From assembly GCA_015847255.1 (NCBI GenBank), contig JADLZK010011197.1, positions 62,001-126,000 on the forward strand: DNA of 64,000 bases. Reading direction: 5' to 3'. Origin of the DNA: Hyparrhenia diplandra (lineage: Eukaryota; Streptophyta; Magnoliopsida; Poales; Poaceae). Below are positions 48,701 through 63,700 of the stretch, in pieces. Each line of letters starts with the position of its first letter. Positions within the stretch are counted from its first letter, which is position 1. The notes beneath the pieces are model-generated. The model ran no database searches. It was given only the letters and a program-made list of their open reading frames with translations, and was not told where the DNA came from. The translations under genes and the position numbers were made by a program.

Positions 48701-51700
48701 CTGCCTGCCATGTTACAGATACTTGCAGATTTTTGCGTCTGCTGAAGGTTAATCACATTTTTAATTTCATTTCCATCTGATTAAATTGGACTACTGAATT
48801 TGCAACATGTGTTTGTTTCTTTGAAGCTTTGCAGTTCACCCCACGGTTAAGGGCGTGCTTTTTGCGTGTTTTACCTATCCTAGGAAGTGTGCGAGATGGC
48901 CAACGGCCTGTTTTTGCGAATGGTATTGCTATGGATTTTTCCAAAATCATCAGTGATTCCTCTAATGTTTCTGAAAACTTCAAAACATTTAGAAAACTTT
49001 TTTTATCAATAATTACAATTGTTTCTCTTCCATTTGCAGCATTCAAGTGTTGGTGCCAGGCTGCATGGCAGTACCTAGGAGATGCCCCTTCTGAGCTTCC
49101 TTTTGATAACGATGTTATGTAAGCTTTCAGTTTGTAAAAACTTGTTTTGGAGGTAATGGAAGTTGGCATGTCATTTATTTATCTAACATTTTAATGACAG
49201 GTCCTTCATGAATTCAGTATTTGAATTACTTATAAAAGTATGGACAGGATCACGCGTGATCTAAAGGTCGTCTTAGTTTTGGCTGACTTGTTTCTTTCCC
49301 ACACACCTTAGAACAATATAATGTCTCAACTGATAGAAGTGTTAGGAGTCGAGAAGTGGAGAAAATATATACACCATACACTTTTTTTTTCCGAAAACCT
49401 GGCAGGAGCTCTGCCTCACAATAAAGGAAGGAAAAAAAAAAAAGTTATATGTCAGGAAAGGCCGGAAGTCCGGCTAGCCCCTTCGGGCACACACAGAAAA
49501 AAACAGGAAACACCTGGGGGGTTACATAGTGGAGTCTAAGTCGGGGTTAAGTATCCCTCTTCTTCTTTTTCCAAAAACCTGGCAGGAGCTCTGCCTCTCA
49601 ACTAAGGAAGGAAAAAAATTATATGTACAGGAAAGGCCGGAAGTCTGGTTAGCCCCACTGGGCACACACAGAAAATCAGGAAACACCCAGCTGCTACCCC
49701 TCATGGTGGGTTACAGAGTGGAGTCTAAGTCGGGTTGTTAAGTACCCTAAAGCGCATATTAATGTCCTCCTTTGGCTTTCAAGGCCACTTTTCAGCATCC
49801 GTGGCGGGCGTCCTGAAAAAAAAAATTCTTCTGTTTTTTTTTTTTCCTTCCAAATGTTCCACATCTTGTATATCACCACCCCCGTTGAAGTGTCATCATT
49901 GCTCCCTTGGGACTTTGGTTGTCGTTTGTTCCCACCATGTTCTTATCTGTGTTGGTTGGGTCTGATGCGGATTAAGTTTGTGGCAAAGTGCTCCATGCCA
50001 ACACAAGACACCAAACCTGCTAAGGCACAGGTGAAGGCGGTTTTCCAATGGCGCATTGCACATGACACAATGATCTTGATGAGGCCAATTCATCAGTTGC
50101 AAATTATCTCTGTGAGGTTTTGTTCTGGATAAGGATCCATGCAAATTTGCGAGGCCACTGCGATTTGTGATGGCTATGGCTTGGAAACTGACTGCCAGTT
50201 GGCAAGGCAGTGACCTCCATTTGCATCCCTTCCATATGAAGGACCTGCGAATTTTGTCAATTTTTCTTCTTGGACCAAGCGGCAAGCGGGAAGATAGTGA
50301 GGTGCTACGTAGGCATGGAAGAGAGTACTGAAGTGATCAACGTTAGCCGCCCTGCTTTGTTTAGGGTCGGTCTTGACTTGTGTAACCATACACTTCAGGC
50401 TGTTCTAAAACTGCTATAGTTTGTTGGAACGTTGAATGTTAGTGGTTTAGTGCACTGTTCTTGTAGAGTATTCATTTCTTTCATATGTTGCTTGATCATA
50501 TCAACTGCTAGATACTGCTTATTGTATACCAGGTGAGGTTGTCCTCTGTGGATGCTTTGGGTGAAATGGTTGGCCTGGTCACTAGGTCACAGTTGAAATC
50601 AGCACTGCCAAGGATTATACCAACAATGCTGGATCTGTATGTGATCTATTTTGTATATTTATTGAAGATGTTTTACAGTTCCCCAGATATTAATTTCTTC
50701 TTCTCATGTAGATGTAAGAAAAAGATCAAGAAGTTGCTTTTGTTGCGTCCCCACAGTCTTCACAACCTTCTTAATGCATAGATTTGTTGTCTCGAAAGTG
50801 GCCCCTTTACTTGATTTTTGAGGTAAATGAAGAACATGCTTAAGACATGGTTTTTTCACTTTTTGAATATATTCTATTTTACCTTTTTTCCCTTTTTCAC
50901 TTATTGAAACTATGAGAAGCTAAAGCTGCAATGCGGCACTACTATTGTAGAGGCATGCTACAGAACTTCACCTGGCACTGCTCATGGTTAAAAGTTTGAA
51001 CATTCAGTTGAAAAATTCACTGGCACAGTTCATATGATACACATGGTTAAAACTTTGAACATTCAGTTTAAACATGATATGTTCACATTAGCTGGGTCCC
51101 AGTGAGCAGTGAGCAGAGGTTGCATATTTTCATTGCGCGACAAAATAGTTCTATTTTTGGTTTTAGATTTTGGATTATGAACATTGACCCTGGGATCAGA
51201 TCACACACTAGCAATCATCCCACCCCTCAACAAAAGATGCCTTTATTTAAATGTTTATGCCCTGTCCTGTCTGCCATATGTTTCTAACTCGTGCATCGTA
51301 CTCCTTCATGAAATATCCAGCATGAAGATACTATATAAAAATTCTAAATATATGTCAAGCATGACCTTTGATCACTCAGTCTGTTGTTTCTTGTGTTGCA
51401 GGATCTTACTGTGATCTTAGATTCGCTTCTTCCGTTAGTATCTGCCAATAACAACAAAGATGAGCATTATGTTTCAAAGGGACTGAAGGTGCCTGTCTCA
51501 CTCGTGGCCTTTCTTGTTTCATTATTATATCAACTAACTAGTTACTTTTTATCGGTTCAACCCAATAATGCCACATTTTGATGTGACAAGTAGAAATGAC
51601 AATTGAAGGAGACCTTATTAGTTATTACTGTCTATTTTTTAAGCAATGTTTCTGTACAATTTTGTGTAAACTTCCATTGCATTGTAATATATGTATGTAT

Positions 51701-54700
51701 ACTTCTGCTTATAAAGATTCTCATCTCTTAGATTTACCTGCTTGTAGACATACAATGAGCTCCAGCATTGCTTTTTGGTAATTGGTTTAGCATATCGAGG
51801 ATCTTTGCATGTTCCTTTTGAGTGTAAGTCATTTTTTTCACACGTCATGAAAATTCCAAGTTTGATAGTTTATGTAGATTTATAATTAGTTACTGTCTAT
51901 TGCTATACAGAAATGCAAATCAAAAGGCGAAAGCATCCATTGTTGAGCGCTTAGCACAATAAAACACCTGTTGCCCAGGTTCTCTACTTCTCTGTCTCAT
52001 TCTGTGTCTGCTTGTTTTTTTTTGAGCCATAAAATATAGCAGGGGAAGCCCCAACTGTTGGCTGTGTCTGCTTATAAAACTGTTTGTTACAACTTCTATG
52101 ATCTAACTTCTTATAGATTGTTGGAATCATGGCATACTAAACAAGCAGCACTTGTTGAAATCATGAAATCACTTTTAGAGCAACAGAGCTTGGGCATTAG
52201 GTATGGCGCTAGCTGAGGTAATGCATTCCACCTAAACTTTTGGTGGAGAGTCCATTTTCACTTGCATGAATCAGAGTTGAGTTTGCATCACACAATTCTT
52301 ATTACGGCCAAATTCTTTCTTAATGCTTGCATCCAATTTCCCCTTTTTATATTAGTTAAATTGTGTGCAGCTAATTGTTGTTATGGCTCGCACTGCTATT
52401 TAAGTGGACATCCTGCTGAGTTGGCAGTTGAGTTCCTGGTGCGGCATAGTGCTATAACTGATGACAATCTAAATGACCTCGGCACTCTGAGAAAGCGAGT
52501 ACTTCCAGGACAAAAGATTTGAGGTTTTACTTAATTTTTGGATTATGTGATTACTTGTTAAGGGCCAATGCTTTGGTATGATGTTTATTCTAACTCTACA
52601 TCCATTTATCAGATGAAAGTAAGTCTTGTTGGCTTATCAGAACTAAGATCTGTGTGTGAAAAGGGTCTTCTTTTTACTAGCAATCACCATTCCTGAAATG
52701 GAGGTAAAACCTCTTTGCATTATGCTCATTGAATCAGGAAATCAGTCTGTGTACAAATAATTTCTGTAAGTTAATTTCATCATAGCTAAATAATCAATCC
52801 ACTTTAATTTTCCTATTTTTCAGCTTGTTCTGTGGCCATTCATCTTGAAGTTGATAATCCCAAGGAAGTATACTGGTGCAGTAGCTACGGTGAGCATTTT
52901 TGGTACACTCTTGCAAATACTGTGCAGGGTATTATGTTTCCAGTCAATAAATACTGCACATCTATTCAAGTTCACACTTCACGTTCTGGATATCATTAAC
53001 ATGGAGGTATCTGCAGTTCTGCAAATGCATAACTGAATTGTGTAGGCATAAATTGTCACATACAAACCCACTATATACTGAATTTAATGCCTCCAACGAA
53101 ACCCCCAATCCTGAGGTAGCTTGCTTGATCTCAGATGTCTTTTATCTACTAAATCTTTTCATCAGTTGGCTAGTTATTTCAAATGATGACACGGATCATG
53201 CAGGATTTGTTTGCTCGCTTGGTTGTGCTTCTGCATAATCCACTTGCTAGGGGTCAACTGGCTACCCAGATCCTGCCGGTTTGTCTTCTTACTGATTTCA
53301 AATAAATGTTTTTAAATAGGATTTCAATGGACAGTACAACTGTTTTGGGCTGTAGCATATGGCATGGATCAGAGGTTCGATTGTTATGGTAGGATAGGAT
53401 TTGTTTCCATCTCTATTGCTAAGACTGTTTGAGATTCCAAGCCACGATGTACTCTACATATTGAGCATTGTAGATCTCAAGCAGTCCTAGAGATAGAGAT
53501 GAAAATTAGTCCCATCCTACCATAGCAATCAGATATCCTTCCAGATCCATGCATTATACACTTAACATGAGCATGTCTTTTTTTTGTCCTCATTATATGT
53601 GACTTTTGTACGTCATTAATTCTGCATATTATCTATCACTCAAGCTTTTCCAGGCGTGTGAACATGTTATAACTTATCTGTATCATTGCTGAATTCTGTC
53701 TTTGGGTGGGAATTATCAATGATTTTGGTTATGTTGGATTTCTTATGTGTGGAATATGCGGCATTATTTTATTATGAAAAATGTATTGTGAAAGCGCTAG
53801 AATAGCCTCCAGTGGCGGATCTAGAAACATCTCAAAGGTGGGCTAAAAAAATAGTATAAGATACTTTTAGACCTCTGAGGTAGGGCTTAATCTAAGCTAT
53901 CTTATGCTAAATATAGGATCTATTAAAGAGTTTTTTGGTTCTCACCCTGGGCTACAGCGGGCAGCCCGGGTGTACATCCCCCCCTGATAGCCTCTGAGCC
54001 CTAAGTGATATAGGTTTGCCTGCTGTTATTTGACCTTTTTCATGGGAGTCTACTGTTTGCTTACTCTTACACTATCAGATACTTGGGCATTGTTGCATGC
54101 TTGCTTGTCATTGCAACTGAACTGTTGCTACAACTGACTGTATTTGTAACCTTCTCTTACCCTCAATTGAAGTAATTCCAGTAATTGCTGATTAAAGGCT
54201 AATTAAATCAATCTTGTTTATACTCTTTGGGTTCATGTTCATGAAGATTGCTGATTAGAAGAAACAACTTTAAGATGTTTATATTTGCTATTGATATTCA
54301 CTTTACCTTTCTGTCTGTGTAGGTGCTGTGCTACTTGGGTCCACTTTTTTCCCAGAAACCTTTCTTTATTTTGGCAAGATGAGGTATAGAACTAAACATA
54401 TCCAGTATTGTTTGAATATGAATGGTACATGTTTTCAAGTTTTGTTTCTTTTGCTTTTAGTTATTAATCCTCGAAATAAAAAGTTGCTCTATTGCAACTT
54501 GCAAATCTGTCTCTGTCTCATTTGATACTTGCCCTGTGCTTGAGTTGTTTTGTGTAATGCACCCTATTACATGACTCTTGTGACAATTTACCTGAAAAAT
54601 AAAGAGTTCATTTGTGGTCATCAGACTGTTAAAGTAGCTTACAAAATGCATCTTTTGGCAAGTATTAGGTCCCTAAGATGAAAGCTTACATCAGTGATCC

Positions 54701-57700
54701 TGAAGACCTAAAGCAAGATAGCACATACCAGGAAAAATGGGATGACATGATAATAAGTGTAAGTATCTCCTGTTGTTATTTTTTTTTTTTTTTTTTTTTT
54801 GAAATGGGTTCAGCCATTCAGGATTGTATTCATGTTGTAACAAGAGAGCCTACAACTATGGTATTAGTAGTAGTTACAATCATAATATGTCGTATTGATA
54901 TTATGCTTTAGCCAAATTGTGTTTAAGTTGAGCAAAATAAAAATACAAGGAAAAAATGATGGCTTATCATGTCCATTTTTTCTCTGGCTTATTGTATAGT
55001 ATTTGTTATTCAAGGAGCCTGGGGTGGCAGCATGTTTTGAAGAATGTATTTCCCTATTGATGCATCCAGTCTCTTTATGCTAATATTGCAGCCCAGGCCT
55101 GTGTTTGTTCCTTGTACACTGTAGGCCTTTTGTTTGTGTTTGATACTTCAATTTGCTAGTTCCATACCTGGCTTTTAAAGCATGAAGAATCCCTATAAGT
55201 ATATGTTAAGAACATTTCTTGGTTCAAGTATTCAGATGATGTACTATTCCCCTGAGAACTAATCTCGTTCCGTCTTTCAGTTTTTTTTGGCAGAATCTTT
55301 GGATGTTGTGAATGATACTGAATGGGTCATTTCTTTGGGTGATGCATTTGCTTTCGACAGTATGATCTGTATTCTGTACCTGGCCGGACACGCTGCTTTG
55401 CTGCACAGGTAATCATTAAATTTGTGCTGTTCTTGGGCACTTTGTCCATACTGCATGGCCTTAATGATACGTCTGCAAGGTCGCTGAACATGTATCTGAT
55501 ATGACGGGATACGACGATATGTAATGGCATATCCTTGTTTTTTTATAGAAATGTCGTATCCCTGTATCAGCGACTTTTATCCGTGTCGGTGAAACAGGTT
55601 ACTAGATGGAAGCTATGCTTTTGGTTTTGTTGCATACAAAATATTTTTTCTGAACATGTGCTGCATGCTATTCATTTTGTTGCGACATCAGTTCTTTTCT
55701 GTCTTTCTTGAGCAACAACTAAGTTATTACTCTTTAAATAATCCTAAGAAGTTTGTGCTGTTGTATATTTGGAGCTCAGTAGGTTGATTGTTAAGAGGTC
55801 TTTTTTATTCTATTTTTTTTTTTGTGTTTGACAAAGGTCCAGCCCTGCTTATATCTAGGGTAATTAAGTGTTTTTTGAGATGCTGGGGTTACCTGCTTAC
55901 AAAAGCATACCAACATGGCTAGAGAAAGCTTAGAGCATCTCCAACAATACTACCTAAAAACTAGATTTAAGTAGGCTGCTATTTTCATTCTACCTGAATT
56001 TTGCATCCAACTCCAACAATACTACCTAAATCGTGACTCCTAAACTCAGTTAAACCGTCAATGACATGTGGAGCCCACATGTCATCACCTTCCTTTCTCC
56101 TTGTGCCATAGAGGAACTCAGCCAATGTAGTATGTGACGGGGGGGATTGGGTGCCTTGCATCGAGGGGGGCCATGCATCATCTGCTTCCATCTGCTCCTC
56201 GGGCCCGAAATGTGGGGGACGGCTATTTGCCCGGTGGGGGGAGTGCCTAGGGAGGAGCCCCGCTGGCTACGGGGCTCGCAGCCGCGACCGCGCCAAGGCG
56301 TAGCGCGCCCTGGGATCCCGCCGAGCCGTGGGCACGCCAGGGGGATCTTGTGCGCCGAGTGGGAGGCGCCGGTGGTGGGCCAAAGATGGGGGAGGAGCCC
56401 ACGCGGGGGGGCCTCGTCGGCGCTGTAGGGAGGCCGTCCGAGGGCTACGCCCGGGCGGGGAGGAGGCGGTCGCCGGAGCCCTCGGGGGAGGCGCCACCCA
56501 CGACTCCGCCGCGGCGCCCGGCGGCCCGGGGAGCTCCGCCCTACTCGCTCCTCGCCCGAGGCGTCGGGGATCTCGCGCGGGTCCCACGAACAAATTTTTT
56601 AGCTGCCCAGCTGTTGGCCCAACAGCAATAGGTAGAGAAGGGAAGAATTTAGGTAGACAACAAAAAATAGGTAGTCAAGTAGGTAGTCTGTTGGAGTGCA
56701 TTTTTTACTCTCACTACCTAAATATAGGTTAGGTATGCTGTTTAGGTAGTCTGTTGGAGATGCTCGATACCAACAACCAAACAAACTAGGAAAAGCTGGT
56801 CTTCTGTCAGATATTGGGAGTATTTCTATACCAGAGTGAGCAAAGTGAGCAAGGATACTATAAGTTGGCATCGTCATTTCACATTAGACTCTGTATATTT
56901 GTCCATTAATTATTGTGCTAGATCTGTCAAAATCTGCCATGACAAATGGATCATGCTGGTTTATTCCAAATGCATGTTTAATCCTTCACATGACACAAGT
57001 TCAGTGACATGTCTGATCTCCAGTTATAGATTTTACTGTTTGCTGTAGTTATTTTTTGTTAATTACTGCAGAGCCAAGACAATAAATGGTAGGTTTATGC
57101 TACTCTTGATGATATCAGTGACTTATTATGGAAGCTACATGAAATGACTCCACATAATGGCTTTGTTTTACCTTTTTATTTGCAGATGCTTAGGAATGCT
57201 TCTTCAGAAGGTTGATGATAGGATTTATGTCAGCGAGAAGATTGATTGGATGTGTAGACACTCAAGTATGTCTATTCCTATTAATCGCCTTGGACTTGCT
57301 CAAGGCATCGGGCTGGTAAGGTTTCCATCAGTGAAGCCTTTTTTATTTGGTCTTATTTTGAACCCTTTCAGCACTAAAGTCTCCATTGCAGGTTGCCGCT
57401 TCTCATTTGGATACAGTGTTGGAGAAACTGAAGAACATACTAGATAATGCAGGGCAAAAACGCTCTCAGAGGTACTTATATGATCTTTTGGCAGGAAATA
57501 CTATTGCTCATCTAGGTGCCAGTCCTGTCTATCAGCAATATAACCTAAACCAAAACTAGCTTGTCTTGCTTCACATGTACACTCCTGTGGCCAACTTTGT
57601 GCTGAAATGGAATCCTGTGCTTTGTTCTCAACTTAATGTACCAATTTTTTTCCCCTTCTTTTCAGTTACCTAGGCTTTGTTTGTACGTTTTAATTTCATT

Positions 57701-60700
57701 CCATATCCCATCTTTTATTTGGAAAAAAAAGAAAAGAAATGGAGACTGGACCATTGAAAAGTGAATATCAAGCCACTACCATTTAGCTGGTAATTCATTT
57801 ATGTAGGCCATCTATCCTGTTGTTTCATTATTAATGAATTTATGAAATCAATTCTGCAGGTTCCTCTCATTTTTCTCATTTGGTCCAAAAGTGGAAGATG
57901 TTGATGACACATATGCAGCATTGGCGTTGATGTATGGTTATGCGGCAAGATATGCTCCATCAACTGTTATTGAAGCCAGAATTAATGCACTTGTGGTATT
58001 ATATCCAATTCAAACTAATCTGTCACCATTATTTCAATTTTAACTCAAAATTCCATCCCCTAATCTGGCCTTGTCATCTGCCACAGTGCCACATCTATTA
58101 CATTGCTGGCAATTTATTTATTTTACATTATATTTATATTTATGTTCACCACATTTTACACTGTTATATTTTTGAACACCTTAATTAAGTCACCTCAGTG
58201 CCGTCATATCCGGTCAATGAAATATTCAGAAAGCGGTTTATTACATTTTAGCTTGATAGATATGGTTCTCTTGAATTCAGGGGACTGATATGCTTGGAAG
58301 GTTTCTTCATGTTCAGCATCCTACTGCAAAGCAAGCTGTGATTACTGCAATCGATCTTTTAGGTGATTCCTACTGCAAAGCAAGCTGTAATTCTGCTGAT
58401 TTATACTGAGTTGAGAATTAACTTAAAGCTTATCAAGACAAACTACTACTAAGAGATTGAGTATAGATGTTTCTTCTTCCTTAATGCAATGACACAGAGT
58501 CTCCTGTGCAAGAAGAATGAGTATAGATGTTTCCATTGTAAATGGTTTGGTAAACTGTTTGATCATTTAATTGACAGTTTGTATTTGAGAGGTTTGTGTG
58601 GAATATGATTTTTTTTTATATTATACCTTTGATTGACAGTTAATATACAATGTTTGTGCATATCCTCCAATTCCTGTTGTTGAACTTTGCACACTTCCAA
58701 ATTTAATAATTTATGTGTGATCTTGGTTTAATCAGAATGGCATTGATTTTCATGTAGCAACAGCTAAGTTTATGCATTTACAATTTTTACTTCACAGTTT
58801 ACTTTCTGCACTATCATATGTGATCAGTTTTGGTGTTTAGGTCGAGCTGTTATTAGTGCTGCTGAAATGGGAATCTCATTCCCACTGAAACGAAGAGACC
58901 AGTTACTGGAGTGCGTTTTAACTCTAATGGGTAGGGATCAAAGTAATGATCTCAATGATTTCAACACTGAGCTTTTTGCACACACAGGTATATGCTCAAG
59001 TTTTGACCCTTGTTTTTGTTTCTTGATGTAGAATAGATTCTTTGTTTAGTTGAAGCTTCACTTTTAAAATTAGCTTACATCTACATTATTTCTTTATATT
59101 TATTTCACTTCTGCTTATTCAAGTTTTCTAACATTTTTTTACTCTTTCTAAATCATTCTTACATATGCAGAGTCTTGCTTTTAAGTGCCTGTACTACTCT
59201 GGTCTCGCTAGAACCAAGATTGCCAATGGAAACAAGAAACCGTGTCATGAAGGTCTGCAGTGCTACGTTGCAACACCACAAAACTTTTCTAATAGTTTGT
59301 CTACTAGAAAGATCTTTATATTGTTTTTACTTGGTTTATGTTCCACTTTCAGGCAACATTAGGGTTTTTGCATTGCCAACAGAGCCCTCAAGCATTGTTG
59401 AGAGTCTTGTAACAAACCTCATTATTCTGTTAGGTGCCATCCTGCTTACAAGGTATTGTTGTGAGCTTATAGTTCAATTGTATTATTTCTAATTTTGGGT
59501 AATATTGCTTATTATGCTGTTTCTTTTTTCTTTTTCATTTTTTTTCTTGTGTTACTTGCTATGTCTTTAAAGAAAGCCCAATTTTCTCTGTCATTAGCTA
59601 TGTTTTCTTATGTTACCAAAATTTCTGATTTATATGTATTCTAGGTTAGTTTGTGAATATAAGTCCGCCTACCATGTACACAAACCAAAAATACCAAACC
59701 TTAATTGGGCCCTTTATATACATCTCTTAAATGGACTAACTATAACTGCTTGACTTCATTTACAGCTTCAAAACATTTGTAGCAAGTGAAATTGCAAGAA
59801 CAACATCGTTTTTCCCCATGTTTACTACTAGGCGTGTGAGTTTTATTTTCTGGTTGTGGGTGGGTGGGGGTGGGTGAGTGAAATTACAAGAACGACATCA
59901 TTTCCCCTCTTTTTTGCTTCTTAATAGTATAATTATACTACAAAGTTCTCCTGCATGTTAAAGAAAACAAATCCACAAGGTCTTTTTCTCCTTGAACACA
60001 CAGGAGAACTGTATATTGTTATATCAAGACAAGAGGGGATAGAACCGAAACACAAAACACCCACACACCAAAAAAGAGAGAACCAGATTACATTCATGCC
60101 TTCAGAAAAAATTAAACAACCTCGACCTAACCAAAGGGCAAAAATGGGACATCCTAAGGGCTCCTCTCCTTAGCGAGTGTCAGTGAGATTAGGAGAGGCA
60201 CCATCAAAAGACACATCGATTGCTGTTGCATTAATGGTCTAGCATGGATCTCTTCAGTATGGTTCATCTGAAGCAACTAGGCACAGAGGATTTATTTTAG
60301 TGTTGAAATAACATGAGGTGAACAAGATAAATACAAAGGAAGTGATCCTAAGTACCCATAATAGGCAACTTATTAATTCCTGGTATCTTGGGACAGCTTG
60401 ATCGTCTTTGTTTCAGCCTAGTGCTCCCTCCACCCTGTAATTTAATGTATTTTCAGTTTTCCTAATTCAAATCATTGTAAGTATTGAGTTGCATGCACCG
60501 ACCAATTCAACCCAAAAGCTTAAACTGATGGGGAGAGGTGGGCAATTCACCTATATTCAACAGTAAGTTTGATCAAGCTTATAGAAAAGAGTATTAAAAT
60601 CTATCACATCAAAGAGGTAAATTATGAAAATACATGTCATCCAGTTAATTAAGCTCATTTGATATTGTAAACATTTATTTTTCTCTTCTACAAACTTGGT

Positions 60701-63700
60701 CAAACTTAGAATGGTTTGACTTAGGACAACCAAAAAGTCCATTATATTTTTAGGACAGAGAGAGTACATTCTAGTACTTATCATTTGTATTCTGTAATTC
60801 TAATCACCTACCTTATGTCCCCTTTGTCAGTGGTGAAGGCGGTCGAAGTCGAGCAGAGCAGTTGCTGCATATTCTTAGGCAGCTTGATCCATATGTATCG
60901 TCATCTTTGGAACACCAAAGAAGAAGAGGATGTGTTGCTGTACAGGAGGTGCTAATAAAGTTTTCGCAATCTTTGTTCTGGCGGATTTGGTGCATTGGGC
61001 TCCTATCCAGCTTTCATAATGAATAAAGCAAATCGACCAAGGAGGGACTAGGAGCTTGTCAAGTTTGCCATGTACGTTTAATGATCTTCTTAGACTGCTT
61101 ATTAAGTGTAGGTATCATCCTGTATAAGATGGCTGTTATTTTATCACAGCTGCATTTGTGTTGCCTAGTCGAGATTCTTTAAGCTTGGGAGAGAGGACAA
61201 TGGCATACCTTCCTCGTTGTGCTGATACAGACACGGAAGTTAGGAAAGTTGCAATTCAGGTTTGTGCAAAAAGGACTGCTTTGAATTAATTTGTTTGTTA
61301 CAGCATGTTTCTACCCTTTTACCTAATGTGCAATTTGTATTTCCACATGTGGTATATGATTCTGCTATAAAATATAGCAGAATTGTTTAATGTTTTCATC
61401 TTTTGTTGTAACTTATTTCACCAAATTATTTTGATCATATGCCTTTTTCCCCCCTTCTAGATCATTGCACTTTTCTTCAATATTTCATTGTCACTTCCAA
61501 AGCAGAAGACATATTCTAATGATATTGATCTGGAATCCTCGTATAGTGCTTTGTCCTCCCTTGAGGAGTTAGTCTCTATTGTCAGAAGGGTGAGTATGGT
61601 GTCTTAGTTTACTATCTCTTTGATCCACTTAGTCGAGCAACTTATTGAGGTTATGTTTGTATTGTTCTCAGGAGGCATCTGTTGATCAAACTGAGCTATT
61701 TCAGAGGGTTGTCTCCTCAGTGTGTATTCTATTATCAAAGGATGAGGTAACCAATTCAATTCAACTTAAATGGAAGTTGTACAATGGCATGGTTGTATTA
61801 ACATCTGTATACTTGGATAGCTGGTCGTCTTGCTACACTCTTGTACGTTGGCAACATGTGATAAGGTAAAGCAGTCAGCAGATGCTTCCATTCAAGCTAT
61901 TATCATGTTTATTATCAGAAGAGGCAAGGAGCTACGTGAAGCTGATGTCTCGAGGTTAGTTTATAAAAGATGAAAATTAGATCATTAACATTTTGAAAAT
62001 TATTATGCTACATGACACTAGAAACACATCTGTGTGTGAAAAATAAGATCTCTATCTGGGAAATTCCAGTTACCCCTATGTCTTGGTTGAGGATGTAGAG
62101 GGAGGCGTAGACCACCATCGTTTTTTGGGTGCCATGGCTCCACATTTACCAGAGTGGGCTGCAGGAGACATTTTCTAGAGGGCCCTTACAAATCTCAAAG
62201 ACATAACAATTACCAACCAAAAGAATGACACCAAAGAGGACTATTATGTTCATTTTTAAAAAGTGCATGACAGTCATTTACCAGCGTATTCAGACTGTTT
62301 TTGTGATGTGAATATGTGATATTATTTTCTTAGTTACACCTTTTTTTTCAGGTAGGTGTCAATCTAAGTTTCAGCACAGTGCATCATGTATCCTTTTCTT
62401 CATTGCAAGGATCTATTATTTTTATGATCCTATTGTTGATGTTGATGTTGTAGGACAACTCAATCTTTGCTCGCATCTGCTGTTTCTCTTACCGACAAGC
62501 ACTCACGTCAAGAGGTTATGAATGCTGTATCCATCATTAGTTTTATCTATCATGTATTTGGTTAAATTTTCCAATATCAAATTAACAATATTGCGGACTA
62601 TGAATATGTCTTCAAGCAGCTTTCACCTTAATTTAAGACAGATATCATCCCTAGCAGAAAACACCAATCACATTGTGGTCTTTGATGAGGTTCTATCTGT
62701 GGCTGGAAGAGATATCTGTACAAAAAGACATACCAAGGATTCGTGGAGGCTGGGCCATACAGGATGTTTTTTATGTAAGTGCTGGGCGGAAGCTGAACAC
62801 TTGTATTATGCAAGAATACCATGCATTAGGATCTGATTCAATTACATATTTACATATATCAATACGTTATCCTTTGATATATTGTATCTATTGCATTCAT
62901 TTATGCATTATGGTGTTCATGTATATTTATTGAGCTGTGCAGCAGGATATGTATTCATGTAAGTAGTTGATAATCCTCTGTGATATTTATTCATGCACAC
63001 TGTATCCTTTCTTATTTGAATTATTGAGCATTTCACTTAAGTTCAAAAAATTGAGGACATATTATTCAAAATTTTAGAACTATCATGTACCAAGAATGAA
63101 ATTTTCTTCCTTATGTTAAATGACCATAGTTTATAGGTATGCAATTGTAATTGTTCCTTTTTCTAAAAAGAAAGTTTAACTCTTTCTGCAATTATTTGTA
63201 AGATCAGGATCTGCATGGCTTTCATGCAGTCCGTGCTTTTCATGATTTACTACGCTGTCTATACTTACACCTGTATGGCAATGCATGTTTGAATTACATT
63301 CCCTGTTCTGTTAAATATTTTAGAATTATTGTCACCTGAAGACTTAGCAGAATATGGCTTTATAAACCCTGGAGATACACTTTCTTACTGGCGTGTTTGA
63401 TTGTTAGGCCTCCATTTCAGGCATTTTCCCAGCACAAGGAGCTTGCACTTCTATTTCTGGAGTACACTTTATCTATACTTCACAAAAGAACCTGTCGTAA
63501 TAAACAGTTCTGAGAAGGGGAGAGTACCTCTGAGTCATCAGCTGATGACTGTATTCTACAGGCAACTATGTTTGCTCTCAATGCATTTATGAGGTATTGG
63601 TCACCATTTTATGGCTCACTGTTGATGTTGAAAATGGTAGACACCTTTTCCAAAGCTGATTTTACATACTTAAAAACATTCAAACTTTACAGGCGGCGGG

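Noticed and set aside
53377..53390. GGTTCGATT word like a tRNA T-loop
   Set aside because: It is part of one arm of the foldback. No acceptor stem, D arm or anticodon arm can be drawn around it.
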